Origin: Roseovarius sp.
Lineage (GTDB): Bacteria > Pseudomonadota > Alphaproteobacteria > Rhodobacterales > Rhodobacteraceae
DNA: 59,620 bases
NCBI GenBank assembly: GCA_021775255.1
Contig: JAJFIA010000020.1
Location: 1-59,620, forward strand
Reading direction: 5' to 3'
This document shows, in pieces, positions 37,909-46,177 of the stretch (the stretch's first letter is position 1; every line of letters starts with the position of its first letter). The translations under genes and the position numbers were made by a program. The notes below the pieces were generated by a model. It was not told the DNA's origin. It saw only the letters and a list, made by a program, of their open reading frames with translations, and did no database searches.

Positions 37909-39654
37909 CTACTCGCCCAAAACAATCCCCTCACGGCGCGGATCGGCCCCGCCTTGCAGGGCATCCCCGATGGAAATGGCGTGCAGGCCAGAATTCAGCG
38001 TGCGGATATTGACAGCGTATCCCATCGCCTCCAGCGGCGCGGCCATGGCCTCGGCATCGGTGCCCGCCTCCAGATCATATTCGCCAAAACGGTTGATCAG
38101 ATGCGGCAGGGCCACTGCCTGTTGCACATCCATGCCCCAGTCAAGAATGGCGATGATGCTGGTGGCCACATAGCCGATGATGCGGCTGCCTCCGGGGCTG
38201 CCCAAAACCAGAACCGGCTTGCCGTCCTGCAGTACAATCGTGGGCGCCATCGAGGACCGGGGCCGCTTGCCCGGCTCAACCCGGTTGGCGATGGGTATGC
38301 CGTCACGGTGAGTTCGGAATGAAAAATCCGTCAGCTCATTATTCAATAAAAACCCGCCCACCATCAGGCGTGATCCAAAGGCGTTTTCAATCGTCGTGGT
38401 CATCGACAAGGCGTTGCCGTATTTGTCAACGATCGAGATATGCGAGGTTGAAGGAAGCTCGATCGAGGCATCATCGGCCCAAAGTAAAGCATGATCAAAT
38501 TCGGGCCTGCCCGGCGTCACTTCGGGCAGGGCATCATCGCCCTTCAGCAACAAGGCACGCGAACGCAGATATTCAGCGGCTATCAGGCCGGTGGTCGGCA
38601 CCGGCACAAAATCACTGTCGGCCATGTAGCGGCCCCGGTCAGCAAAGGCCAGACGGCTGGCATCGCCGATCAATCGCCACGCCTCGGGGCTTTGCGGGCC
38701 AAGGGCAGCAAGATCGTGATTTTCCAGTAGCCCCAGAATTTGCCCAACCGTCAACGCCCCGGATGAAGGCGGCCCCATGCCACAAACCTGATAAACATGG
38801 TAGGGCACGCAAATAGCCCCACGTTGTTTGATTTTGTAAAGAGAAAGGTCTGTTTCGGTTAACAAACCAGGATTTTCTGCGGCATTTTGAATAGTATTTG
38901 CAATATCGCGGGCCATCTTTCCGGTGTAAAACGCCTTGGCTCCGCGTTCCGCCAGCAGCCGCAGGGTTGCGCCATAGGCCGGGTTGCGCAATGTCTGCCC
39001 GGCCTGCAAGGGCTGCCCGCCGGGCAGGAAATACGCCCGCGTGGAGGGATAGCGCGCAAGGCGCCCGGCATCATTTGCCACCAGTTCGGCCAGACGCGGG
39101 CTGATGGTGAATCCCTCTTCGGCCAGGGTGATTGCGCTGTCAAACAATCCGGCCCAATCGGCCCGCCCCCAGCGGTCATGCGCCGCCTGCATAAGCGCAG
39201 GCGTGCCCGGCGTGCCAACCGAGCGTCCGCCGACAACCGCGTCATAAAATTCAAGTGGCTCGCCATCCGCATCCAGAAACAAACGCGGCGTGACTGCCAG
39301 AGGGGCGGTTTCACGGCCATCCAATGTGGTGATCTCGCCGCTTGCCGCATCATACCAGACCAAAAACGCACCCCCGCCAAGGCCCGAGCTTTGCGGCTCA
39401 ACCAGCCCAAGAACCGTCTGAATGGCCACCATGGCATCGGCAGCGGTGCCGCCATCGCGCAGCACGGCGGCCCCGGCCCTGACCGCCAGAGGATTGGCCG
39501 CGGCGATCATCCAATGATCTGCCGTGACAGGCTGCCCCGCCCGTTTCAACGCAATCGCGGTTTGCGCCTCGGGGGCAACGGTATCGGCGGCCTGCTGGGC
39601 AAAAGCGCCGCCGGAAAGCAGCGCACACAGCAACATCAAACAGCGAAATTTCAT
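37909..39654 (-). CDS. ggt: Gamma-glutamyltransferase
   Basis: The 581-residue precursor has a Sec signal peptide (MKFRCLMLLCALLSGGAFAQ) and is a periplasmic Ntn hydrolase that cleaves itself into two subunits. The nucleophile is expected at Thr403 in PSTSHISIVDKYGNAL, which aligns with TTHYSVVD of E. coli Ggt. Other family blocks are NPLAVRAG, LGLVEPQSSGLGGGAF, GPPSSGALT and, near the end, GSPGGSRIIGYV. It degrades glutathione and transfers gamma-glutamyl groups. The start at 39654 has AAAAGGGAA upstream and gives the signal peptide. Confidence 0.94.
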   Translation of the reverse strand: MKFRCLMLLCALLSGGAFAQQAADTVAPEAQTAIALKRAGQPVTADHWMIAAANPLAVRAGAAVLRDGGTAADAMVAIQTVLGLVEPQSSGLGGGAFLVWYDAASGEITTLDGRETAPLAVTPRLFLDADGEPLEFYDAVVGGRSVGTPGTPALMQAAHDRWGRADWAGLFDSAITLAEEGFTISPRLAELVANDAGRLARYPSTRAYFLPGGQPLQAGQTLRNPAYGATLRLLAERGAKAFYTGKMARDIANTIQNAAENPGLLTETDLSLYKIKQRGAICVPYHVYQVCGMGPPSSGALTVGQILGLLENHDLAALGPQSPEAWRLIGDASRLAFADRGRYMADSDFVPVPTTGLIAAEYLRSRALLLKGDDALPEVTPGRPEFDHALLWADDASIELPSTSHISIVDKYGNALSMTTTIENAFGSRLMVGGFLLNNELTDFSFRTHRDGIPIANRVEPGKRPRSSMAPTIVLQDGKPVLVLGSPGGSRIIGYVATSIIAILDWGMDVQQAVALPHLINRFGEYDLEAGTDAEAMAAPLEAMGYAVNIRTLNSGLHAISIGDALQGGADPRREGIVLGE

Positions 39655-39703
39655 TGTCTCAATTCCCTTTTCAAAGGGGGCGTTCAGGCCAATACCAGAC
39701 CGC

Positions 39704-40690
39704 TCACAGCATCGCCGGAACAATCAGATCAGGCGGGCGGTGACCATCATCAAAGGTTTTGATGTTCAGGATCACCTTCTCGCCCATCTCGATGCGCCCC
39801 TCTACCGTGGCCGATCCCATATGCGGCAACAGCACGACATTCTTCAGCTCACGCAGGCGCGGATTAACCTCGGCCCCGTTTTCATAAACATCAAGGCCCG
39901 CGCCGGCAATCTCACCTGCGCGCAACATCCGCGTCAGGGCGTTTTCATCAATCACCTCGCCGCGCGAAGTGTTGACGATCACCGCATCGGGCTTCATCAG
40001 CTTCAGACGCCGCGCGTTCATCAGATGAAAGGTCGAGGGCGTATGCGGGCAGTTCACGCTGATCACATCCATCCGCGCGACCATCTGATCAAGGCTTTCC
40101 CAATAGGTCGCGTGCAGATCGCCTTCAATCTCGGGGCGCAGGCGTTTGCGGTTGTGGTAATGGATCTGCATGCCAAAGGCCGCCGCGCGCCGCGCCACCG
40201 CCTGACCAATCCGGCCCATGCCCAGAATGCCAAGCCGCCGCCCGGCCACACGCCCGCCCAGAAGCGCCCGGGGCGACCAGCCCTCCCAATCCCCCGATTG
40301 CATCAGCGCCAGCCCCTCCGGGATGCGCCGCGTCACCCCCAGGATCAGCGCCAAGGCCATATCGGCGGTATCATCCGCCGACACGCCGGGCGTGTTGGAT
40401 ACCAAAATCCCGTGCTGCCGGGCGGTCTGCACATCAATATGATCCACGCCGGCACCGTAATTGGCGATCAGTTTCAGGGTATCGCCGGCCTGCGCAATCA
40501 ATCCGGCATCGATTCTGTCACTCAGGGTTGGCACCAGAATATCGGCCTCTTTCACAGCTTTGGTCAGTTCCAGACGGCTCATCGGCTCATCGGTTTCGCG
40601 TAGTGTTACCTCAAAAAGCTCACTCAGGCGGTTTTCGACCGGCTCGGGCAGGCGTCGCGTAACAACAACACTCAGGCTTGCAGATGACAT
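39704..40690 (-). CDS. D-2-hydroxyacid dehydrogenase (glyoxylate reductase-like)
   Basis: The 328-residue enzyme has the NAD(P) loop LGILGMGRIGQAVARR and the catalytic set Arg in NTSRGEVIDENAL, Glu in DVYENGAEVNP and His in VLLPHMGSAT. The pattern YHNR..L..E (IHYHNRKRLRPEIE) suggests a glyoxylate reductase-type enzyme. It differs strongly from the family member at 6145-7101. It stands 49 bp upstream of ggt on the same strand and is likely co-transcribed with it. The substrate is inferred only by family. Confidence 0.9.
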   Translation of the reverse strand: MSSASLSVVVTRRLPEPVENRLSELFEVTLRETDEPMSRLELTKAVKEADILVPTLSDRIDAGLIAQAGDTLKLIANYGAGVDHIDVQTARQHGILVSNTPGVSADDTADMALALILGVTRRIPEGLALMQSGDWEGWSPRALLGGRVAGRRLGILGMGRIGQAVARRAAAFGMQIHYHNRKRLRPEIEGDLHATYWESLDQMVARMDVISVNCPHTPSTFHLMNARRLKLMKPDAVIVNTSRGEVIDENALTRMLRAGEIAGAGLDVYENGAEVNPRLRELKNVVLLPHMGSATVEGRIEMGEKVILNIKTFDDGHRPPDLIVPAML

Positions 40691-40801
40691 ATTACACCTC
40701 CCGGTTCTTCCAATTCAGATATTTTACTGCCAGAGTGGCGCAGGAAGGGGCAAGGTACAAGAACCCCGATGAATTTTGTTGAGCGAAAAACAGGCCAGAC
40801 C

Positions 40802-41296
40802 ATGAAACCCCTCTATATTTGCGCCGTGGCGCTGATGCTCTTCGTTGCGGGCTTTGCCCGGGCACAGGAGCGCGGACCGGTCACCAATCTGCCGCTTCCC
40901 CGGTTTGTCTCGATGAAAACAAATGAGGCTAATATCCGGCGCGGGCCGGGCATGACCCACCGGATTGACTGGGTATTCAAACATAAGAACCTGCCGCTTG
41001 AGATTACCGCCGAATATGGCAACTGGCGGCGGGTGCGCGACCGTGACGGCGTTGGTGGCTGGGTCCATTATTCCCTGCTCTCGGGCGTGCGCACCGCAAT
41101 CATTGAGCGCGATATGCTCGGGCTTCAGTCCCGGCCTGACAAACAATCTCTTGTTGTTGCCCGGCTCGAGCTTGGGGTGATTGCACGGCTTGAGGAATGC
41201 GAGCCCGAATGGTGCAGGCTTTCAGCAGCCGGATATCGCGGCTGGGTGCCAAAATCAGATCTCTGGGGCATCGCGGAGGGCGAAATCATCCACTGA
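40802..41296 (+). CDS. Secreted bacterial SH3 domain protein
   Basis: The 164-residue product has a signal peptide (MKPLYICAVALMLFVAGFAR, cut near ARA-Q) and two SH3-like repeats. The first is ANIRRGPGMTHRIDWVFKHK with GNWRRVRDRDGVGGWVHYSL; the second covers LGLQSRPDKQSLVVARLELG with WCRLSAAGYRGWVPKSDLWG. Such domains bind cell-wall peptides. Length and pattern are those of the SH3 proteins widespread in alphaproteobacteria. I use the ATG at 40802 rather than one 33 bases upstream because it gives a standard signal peptide. The tRNA-Gln gene lies 86 bp downstream. Confidence 0.84.
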   Translation: MKPLYICAVALMLFVAGFARAQERGPVTNLPLPRFVSMKTNEANIRRGPGMTHRIDWVFKHKNLPLEITAEYGNWRRVRDRDGVGGWVHYSLLSGVRTAIIERDMLGLQSRPDKQSLVVARLELGVIARLEECEPEWCRLSAAGYRGWVPKSDLWGIAEGEIIH

Positions 41297-41382
41297 TCCC
41301 GCGTCGGCGTCAGATAAGCTGCACTTTTTTGTTTTCGGCCCTTGAACCCACCCGGTGTCCAGAGTAATTAGCGCGTCACGAA

Positions 41383-41457
41383 TGGGGTGTGGCCTAGCGG
41401 TAGGGCAACTGTTTTTGGTACAGGAGATCGTAGGTTCGAATCCTACCACCCCAGCCA
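41383..41457 (+). tRNA. tRNA-Gln (anticodon TTG)
   Basis: The cloverleaf is clear: acceptor arms TGGGGTG (41383-41389) and CACCCCA (41447-41453), D arm GCCTAGCGGTAGGGC, anticodon loop TTTTGGT with TTG at positions 34-36, T arm with GGTTCGAATCC, discriminator G (41454) and an encoded CCA (41455-41457). The 3' end borders a less GC-rich region of gene remnants, a classical integration position, although no duplicated 3' end of the tRNA is visible. Confidence 0.95.
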
Positions 41458-41859
41458 AACACCCCAGCAAACACTCATAACAATTTCATAACAGTACGAG
41501 TTTTCGGATTTCTGTCCGTGTATTCCGGGGCATTTCAGGGTGTCCGGATACCCCAGACCCGGAACATGCCGTAATTCGAAGGGATTCTGCCAAAAGTCTG
41601 GAAATGGCATTTGTGCGGTCGACTGTTGGGTGTATTTTATGTTGCTGAGATCGCGCGGCGCTGGCCCGATCAGAATCCAAGCCTTTTACAGGGTGCGGAA
41701 CGTTTCTCTATGCTCGTCCCAAAGTGCCGGAATGGCGTGGCGCAGTAACTATGCCGTGGTGAAAATTGCCGTGGTAAAAATTTTGGCGCACAGGTTGGTT
41801 TTCGCTTCATATGCCCTGACAATCCGGCAAAGATGTTTTGCACAAACAGGAGCACAGAA
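41458..41859. other. Non-coding stretch after tRNA-Gln, with a 15-bp tandem repeat
   Basis: No gene is recognised in these 402 bp. The sequence is more AT-rich than the core. CCCCAGCCAAACA at the tRNA end is followed by a near copy, CCCCAGCAAACA. At 41753-41782 GCCGTGGTGAAAATT is duplicated in tandem with one mismatch. Both suggest past rearrangement. Confidence 0.4.
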
Positions 41860-42063
41860 ATGAAACCAAAAACGATGTATGGGCTGCCAACCGGCGATTT
41901 GGGTGACTGGGCGTGTGGTGCTTTTCCCTTCGGTGCTCCGTTGGGGTTAACCTTGAAGGCAATCGAACTAACGCGTTGGCTTAGTCTGCGAAAATGCCGG
42001 GTGGTTGCGCAAGATATGGCCAACAACACAACCACTTTGGATATTTTGGAGACCAGCCAATGA
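41860..42063 (+). pseudogene. Truncated Imm11-like (DUF1629) immunity protein remnant
   Basis: The ATG at 41860 has a good ribosome site (CAGGAG) and opens a 67-codon frame. The second half, LTLKAIELTRWLSLRKCRVV, closely parallels the C-terminus of the next gene (LVQALKAAKLTRRFGLQKCRVI). The first half (MKPKTMYGLPTGDLGDWACG) does not align with it, so the gene looks like a start joined to a C-terminus by an internal deletion. It overlaps the following gene by 4 bases (ATGA), as if the two were once a coupled pair of immunity genes. Family assignment rests on the paralogue. Confidence 0.5.
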
Positions 42064-42692
42064 GCAAAGCGAATGTTACCGTTTGGGTAAGCGGCGCGAT
42101 GACGGACCCTTCATTGGTGAAAGCTTTAACATCGGACGTCTTGGAACTTGATGAAGAGAAAGCGTTAGAAGCGATGCGGCAAAATGCTGAAGGAGTGCCT
42201 TTCCCCGCAGATCGTTTTCCGAAAGAATGTTACATAAAACGTAAAGGCAAAAAGCGCGGCAAACTACCCGATATTTTTATGGCGAGTTGATTCTGGATCG
42301 TCTCCGCCGCCTGCGCAGATGTGCTGCGCCAGTTTGATCTGGGGGAGGGCGCGCTTTATCCGACCAAGATGTTTCAGCATGACCGCACAACGCCGGTTAA
42401 GGGGGAATACTTCTGCCTGAACTTTGGTGCGACAAAACAGGCCTTTGTGCCGGAGTATTCGCCGAGGGCTTATAAGCCGTATCCGACACAGGATATATGG
42501 CAGTTATCACTGAATTCAGAGGACGACAATATTGCCGTTACAAAAATTGCAATGGATGGACCAGATTTATGGGCCGATCCAGATTTAAGGAATGCCTTTT
42601 TCCCAAGCGATACACTGGTGCAAGCCTTGAAAGCCGCCAAGCTGACCCGGCGTTTCGGACTGCAAAAATGCCGGGTGATCCGCGAAAACTAA
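42060..42692 (+). pseudogene. Imm11-family (DUF1629) immunity protein broken by an in-frame TGA
   Basis: Reading from the ATG at 42060 gives 76 codons ending in PDIFMAS, then a TGA at 42288-42290. The same frame continues without shift as FWIVSAACADVLRQFDLG and runs to a normal stop at 42692, ending in KLTRRFGLQKCRVIREN. The two halves together (210 residues) have the length and pattern of imm11/DUF1629 proteins: PFPADRFPKE, FWIVSAACADVL, EYFCLNFG, GPDLWADPDLRNAFFPSD. A single CGA-to-TGA or similar change would explain the stop. Imm11 proteins neutralise polymorphic toxins. The upstream truncated paralogue and the downstream toxin tip support this reading. Confidence 0.65.
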
Positions 42693-42736
42693 CAGACAAA
42701 TATGATATGTAATTTTTTCTATCTTGGGAGGTTAAC

Positions 42737-42898
42737 ATGCCAACTGCAAGCACCGCTTTTGGGTTTCACATCCACCATATTTTCCCGAGAGAGTTGTTTG
42801 ACAACCCTGAAACTGCCGCTGCATTAAACGCCCTTTTCGCAGGTCAACCCAACGGTTTGTTTATGGACATGCAGGGCAACAATATTGCGGGAGATTGA
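42737..42898 (+). pseudogene. AHH-type nuclease toxin tip, truncated
   Basis: An ATG at 42737 with an excellent ribosome site (GGGAGG) opens a 53-codon frame: STAFGFHIHHIFPRELFDN, then a stretch ending LFMDMQGNNIAGD. The HHIFP block followed by an F...MQGNNIA segment matches AHH nucleases of the HNH/ENDO VII superfamily, which serve as C-terminal toxins of polymorphic toxin systems. Normally the domain continues about 50 residues beyond GNNIAL; here it stops, and an IS3-type OrfA fragment begins about 38 bp later. It is therefore probably an orphan toxin cassette truncated by an insertion and now inactive. Confidence 0.5.
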
Positions 42899-42935
42899 TG
42901 TACATTTGCACGATGATCTGGATGTTGTGAGTTAG

Positions 42936-43022
42936 TGCCGCAAGGCAGGGATTTCGGACAAGACGTATTATTATTGGCGCAAAAAGTTTTACGGAATGGG
43001 GCGTCCTCAACTGTCTGAGATG
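42936..43022 (+). mobile_element. IS3-type (IS407-like) OrfA remnant
   Basis: The plus strand reads CRKAGISDKTYYYWRKKFYG, preceded by a stop codon. This matches the helix-turn-helix of IS3-group OrfA transposase subunits (VCRKxGISxxTYYxWRKKYGG). Only about 29 codons remain. Nothing of OrfB and no terminal repeats are recognised. Confidence 0.6.
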
Positions 43023-43456
43023 ACCGTGTCTTGCGCAGAATTTGGCGAACAACCCGGTTGTTTTTCAGATTTGTCAGTCAGCCGGTACACTTTGGTTATA
43101 GGTCTGTCACGGCTTGATGCGGCTCCTTTGACAGCATTTATTGCGATGTAGATGATCAGTTATGGGAATGAATATAACAGACAATTTCCGCAAGGGTACA
43201 GTGCCTGTCGCGCTGGTCCCGGGCTGACATGCTGTCCGGCAGTATCAGATTTTGGTGTTGTACATTCATCGCTGAAAAAATGGGATTAGCCCATCGTGAT
43301 ATGGATGTCGTATCGAACCGGAAATGGCTCTGTGCAGGCCCCCTTTCGGCGCGGGTTTGAATTTCGACCGCAGGGTGCATCCGGTCGGTAAGTTCTCGCA
43401 TTGACCTAAACTATGCCACCAGCTTTCTTGTTATATTCAGCATAGATTCATTGAGA
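43023..43456. other. Non-coding stretch before the microcompartment cluster
   Basis: I see no recognisable gene on either strand in these 434 bp. The sequence is of mixed composition and continues the decayed region. The end of the microcompartment operon (pduE-like stop at 43457) bounds it; a transcription terminator would be expected here but no clear hairpin with a T run is visible. Confidence 0.4.
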
Positions 43457-43873
43457 TTATTCATCTATCAAACCGCGCTGCAGATATATCCCGGCGGCGC
43501 GGTCGATGAAGCTGGCAATTTTATGCGCGCCGTATTCAACCCGAAGCATTTCCGCCTGCGCAGCAAGCTCTGCGCGATTTTGCACCCGCCCGGGGCGCAG
43601 CATCTCGTAGGTTTGCATGATAACATCGCCCGGCACATCAATCAGCTCGGCACCGCGTTCAAAGTTTTGCGCAAGGGTATCGCGCCCGGCTGCGCGGGCA
43701 ATACCCGCCTGCGCCAACAACGCATCGCGCGAGATACGCAGATCCTCAATCCCGACATCCCCGGCAATGACCGCCTCCAGCGTGATCTTGTCCAGCGGCA
43801 CCCCCTGCGGGCCGCAGATGGTATCGCCATGGGTTTCAGAAAGGGGATAATCGCAAAGGCCGGGCTTTTTCAT
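43457..43873 (-). CDS. pduE: Diol dehydratase small subunit (PduE-like)
   Basis: The 138-residue protein matches the small subunit of adenosylcobalamin-dependent diol/glycerol dehydratase: KITLEAVIAGDVGIEDLRIS, DALLAQAGIARAAGRDTLAQ and VPGDVIMQTYEMLRPGR. It begins MKKPGLCDYPLSETHGD, where enteric PduE has about 35 extra residues that include an encapsulation helix; that peptide is missing here. Its ATG overlaps the stop of the fused large-medium gene (ATGA). It is the last gene of the microcompartment cluster. No reactivating factor genes follow. Confidence 0.92.
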   Translation of the reverse strand: MKKPGLCDYPLSETHGDTICGPQGVPLDKITLEAVIAGDVGIEDLRISRDALLAQAGIARAAGRDTLAQNFERGAELIDVPGDVIMQTYEMLRPGRVQNRAELAAQAEMLRVEYGAHKIASFIDRAAGIYLQRGLIDE

Positions 43874-46158
43874 GGTCTTCCCCCTTGCGGTTCACCCAGG
43901 AATTTCGGCGTGATCTCTTCGGGTGCGCGGTCCGGCTCGACAAGGCCGGTCTCAATCGCATGGATCAGGGCCACTTGCGCATGATAACGCGCGCCGAGGG
44001 CCTCGCCTTTGGTGGGCACAAGAATGGGTTCAACCTGCTGTTTCAAAGCGTAAAAAGCGGCGTTTCGCCCCAGTGCTGTGTAATGTTCCAGCGTGGTGAT
44101 CGGCGCGTTTGAGAACAGTTCCAGATTATTATGCGGCAACCGGCCGCTTGAATGGATGATCGCCGTGCCTTTGGCCTGTATCCCGATGCCAATGCCCGAG
44201 CCTGATATTTTGGCGGCGGAAAGCCCCAGAAATGAGGTATCAGCGGTGTGGAACATACGCACAACCCGCGCTGTGCCGCCACCCGCCTCAATCCCGTCAA
44301 TCAGGCATTTCAGAACCTCCGACAGGTTGCGCCCGCCGGTTGTCTGGAAAAGTTGCAGGCCATATGCCGGGCTGATGCCGATGACCACTTCGGCGGCATT
44401 TTCCCCCATCCCGGCCACGCCCGCGCCAAGATAGGCAATGCGCCGCGCCTCTGATTTTTTGTGACGGGCCTGCGCGCTCAACACCTCGTTTTGGCCCAGT
44501 TGGTCCCGGATATTGCAGATTTCATCGCGGCGGGCCTCGCTGAGCCGATACCCGGTGCCGGGGCCTGCGTAATCATTGGGGTCATTGACTGCGCTGATCA
44601 CATGCCCATCGCGCACAATCGCCGAGGTTTGCAGGTAATCGCCCGATACCCGCAGCTTGACCAGATTAAGCAGGTTCTGTGCCTCCGGGCCAAATCCGCG
44701 TTTCGCCAGCGCCCGGATCACATCCGTCACGCTTAACCCCCGCGTTTCAATCGCTTCGCTGATGCGGGTGGTCTCGCCGGTTGAAAATGTCTGCGTCTCG
44801 CGCGAGCCTGAGGCGGCAATCACGCTGGCCTTCATCTCGGGCGTGGGATGCGCAAGATCCAGCTCTTCCAGCACCGCCGAGAGCGCCTCAACCGCGCGGG
44901 TCCGCAGATCAAGGGCGGTGGCCTCGGGCAGCGGTGTCAGCCCACCATCGGCCTCAAAATCGCGCTGAAGCACCAGAAAATCCTCAAGTTCTTCACCGTT
45001 GAACAATGAGGCGTTGAACGAATTGTCATAGGCCAGGATCGAGCCAAAGCCGGAACAGATGAAATCCGACCCGGCAACCAGATAGGGCATGATCTTGGCC
45101 CCGACCCGAATCTCGGATTCGGTGGCGCGGGCGTCATTTCCGCTGGCGCATTCCAGATCAAGCCAGACCGCCAGCAGGTTTTCCGCCATCATCTCGCGCA
45201 TACCGCCGGCCAACGTGGCCGTTAAGGGCGCGCCGTCAATGCCGCCGTTTTGCGTGCCCTGCACCCCCATGCCGCGTTGCAGACAAAGGCAGCGCGCCTC
45301 GAGATACAGCAATGATTTCGCCTCGTGAAAGCCCATCAGCAATTCCGCGCCGCCGCCCGACGTGCAGCGCGCCTTGATCCCGCGTGAGGCATAAGCCGCC
45401 ACCAAAAACGCCTTTGACCACGGCGTATCATCGCCATCGGTAAAGCTTTTCTCGGTGCCATAAACCGATACGGTTTCGGCGTAGGATGTAAAGCCTGCCA
45501 TGCCGATGCGCAGCTCCTCGGCTTCTTCCGAGGAACACTGAAACAACGCCCCCCAGCGCCCCACAACCGAGCCGACAACACAAGCCAGCGCATTCGACCA
45601 CGCATTGCGCGACACCCGCATGGTGGTTTCCAGCTCGTCAAATCCAAGGCCCACCGCCACCGCCGCATCCGCCGCCAGTTGCAATGGATCATCCTTGGCA
45701 TTGGTCACATGCGCCTGATTGCCGGGGGTCTTGCGCGGGCGCATCTTGGCATAGGCAAAGGCCAGCTCCAGCGCATTGAGCCGTGCCACGACATCGGCAA
45801 GTTTGGCCGGCGTCATGCCCCGCGCCAGACGCACCAGATCGGCGCGCGGCACATTCATATCCACCAGCATCCGCGCCACCTGATCGGAACCAATCGCCAT
45901 CGCCTCGGGGGCAATGTCGGGATCAAGATGATGCTCGGCAATGAAGGCATCAATCATGTCAAACTCATGCGCCAGAACGCCGTCCATGCTGGCAATCCGA
46001 CCGTTTGAGATGGTCACGCCCGAGGTGGGATCAGCCGCACCCTTGAAGGCCGCAAAGCCGTTTTCGGGATCTTCACGGGCGAATTTATCAAGCCTGAGCG
46101 GGCGCGCATCCCAATCGGAATAACGCCGCCATCTGTTGGCCGCCGGGGGGGGCTCCAT
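43870..46158 (-). CDS. pduCD: Fused diol dehydratase large and medium subunits (PduC-PduD)
   Basis: The 762-residue protein fuses PduC (about 1-560) and PduD (about 575-762). B12-dependent diol dehydratases convert 1,2-diols to aldehydes. By hand alignment to Klebsiella oxytoca PddA (constant offset +7), catalytic residues are kept: His150 (H143), Glu177 (E170), Glu212 (E205), Glu228 (E221), Gln303 (Q296), Asp342 (D335), Ser369 (S362). Three pocket positions differ: Asp308 for Ser301, Ala343 for Gln336 and Phe223 for His216. The PduD part starts near GENAAEVVIGISPAYG and lacks the N-terminal encapsulation helix. A strong AAGGAGG precedes the start. Confidence 0.93.
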   Translation of the reverse strand: MEPPPAANRWRRYSDWDARPLRLDKFAREDPENGFAAFKGAADPTSGVTISNGRIASMDGVLAHEFDMIDAFIAEHHLDPDIAPEAMAIGSDQVARMLVDMNVPRADLVRLARGMTPAKLADVVARLNALELAFAYAKMRPRKTPGNQAHVTNAKDDPLQLAADAAVAVGLGFDELETTMRVSRNAWSNALACVVGSVVGRWGALFQCSSEEAEELRIGMAGFTSYAETVSVYGTEKSFTDGDDTPWSKAFLVAAYASRGIKARCTSGGGAELLMGFHEAKSLLYLEARCLCLQRGMGVQGTQNGGIDGAPLTATLAGGMREMMAENLLAVWLDLECASGNDARATESEIRVGAKIMPYLVAGSDFICSGFGSILAYDNSFNASLFNGEELEDFLVLQRDFEADGGLTPLPEATALDLRTRAVEALSAVLEELDLAHPTPEMKASVIAASGSRETQTFSTGETTRISEAIETRGLSVTDVIRALAKRGFGPEAQNLLNLVKLRVSGDYLQTSAIVRDGHVISAVNDPNDYAGPGTGYRLSEARRDEICNIRDQLGQNEVLSAQARHKKSEARRIAYLGAGVAGMGENAAEVVIGISPAYGLQLFQTTGGRNLSEVLKCLIDGIEAGGGTARVVRMFHTADTSFLGLSAAKISGSGIGIGIQAKGTAIIHSSGRLPHNNLELFSNAPITTLEHYTALGRNAAFYALKQQVEPILVPTKGEALGARYHAQVALIHAIETGLVEPDRAPEEITPKFLGEPQGGRP

Positions 46159-46177
46159 GCGTTAATCCTCCTTGGCA

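Noticed and set aside
41440..41475. Duplicated tRNA-Gln 3' end as an attachment site
   Set aside because: Only a short CCCCAGC-AAACA near-repeat directly after the tRNA was found; no longer copy of the tRNA 3' end appears elsewhere in the window.
42288..42290. TGA as a selenocysteine codon
   Set aside because: No SECIS-like hairpin is obvious immediately after it, and Imm11 proteins are not known selenoproteins. A nonsense mutation is simpler.
46159..46177. Cobalamin riboswitch before the dehydratase genes
   Set aside because: The gap upstream of the fused gene is only 19 bp and filled by a ribosome site; no B12-box sequence was seen there or in the other gaps of the cluster.
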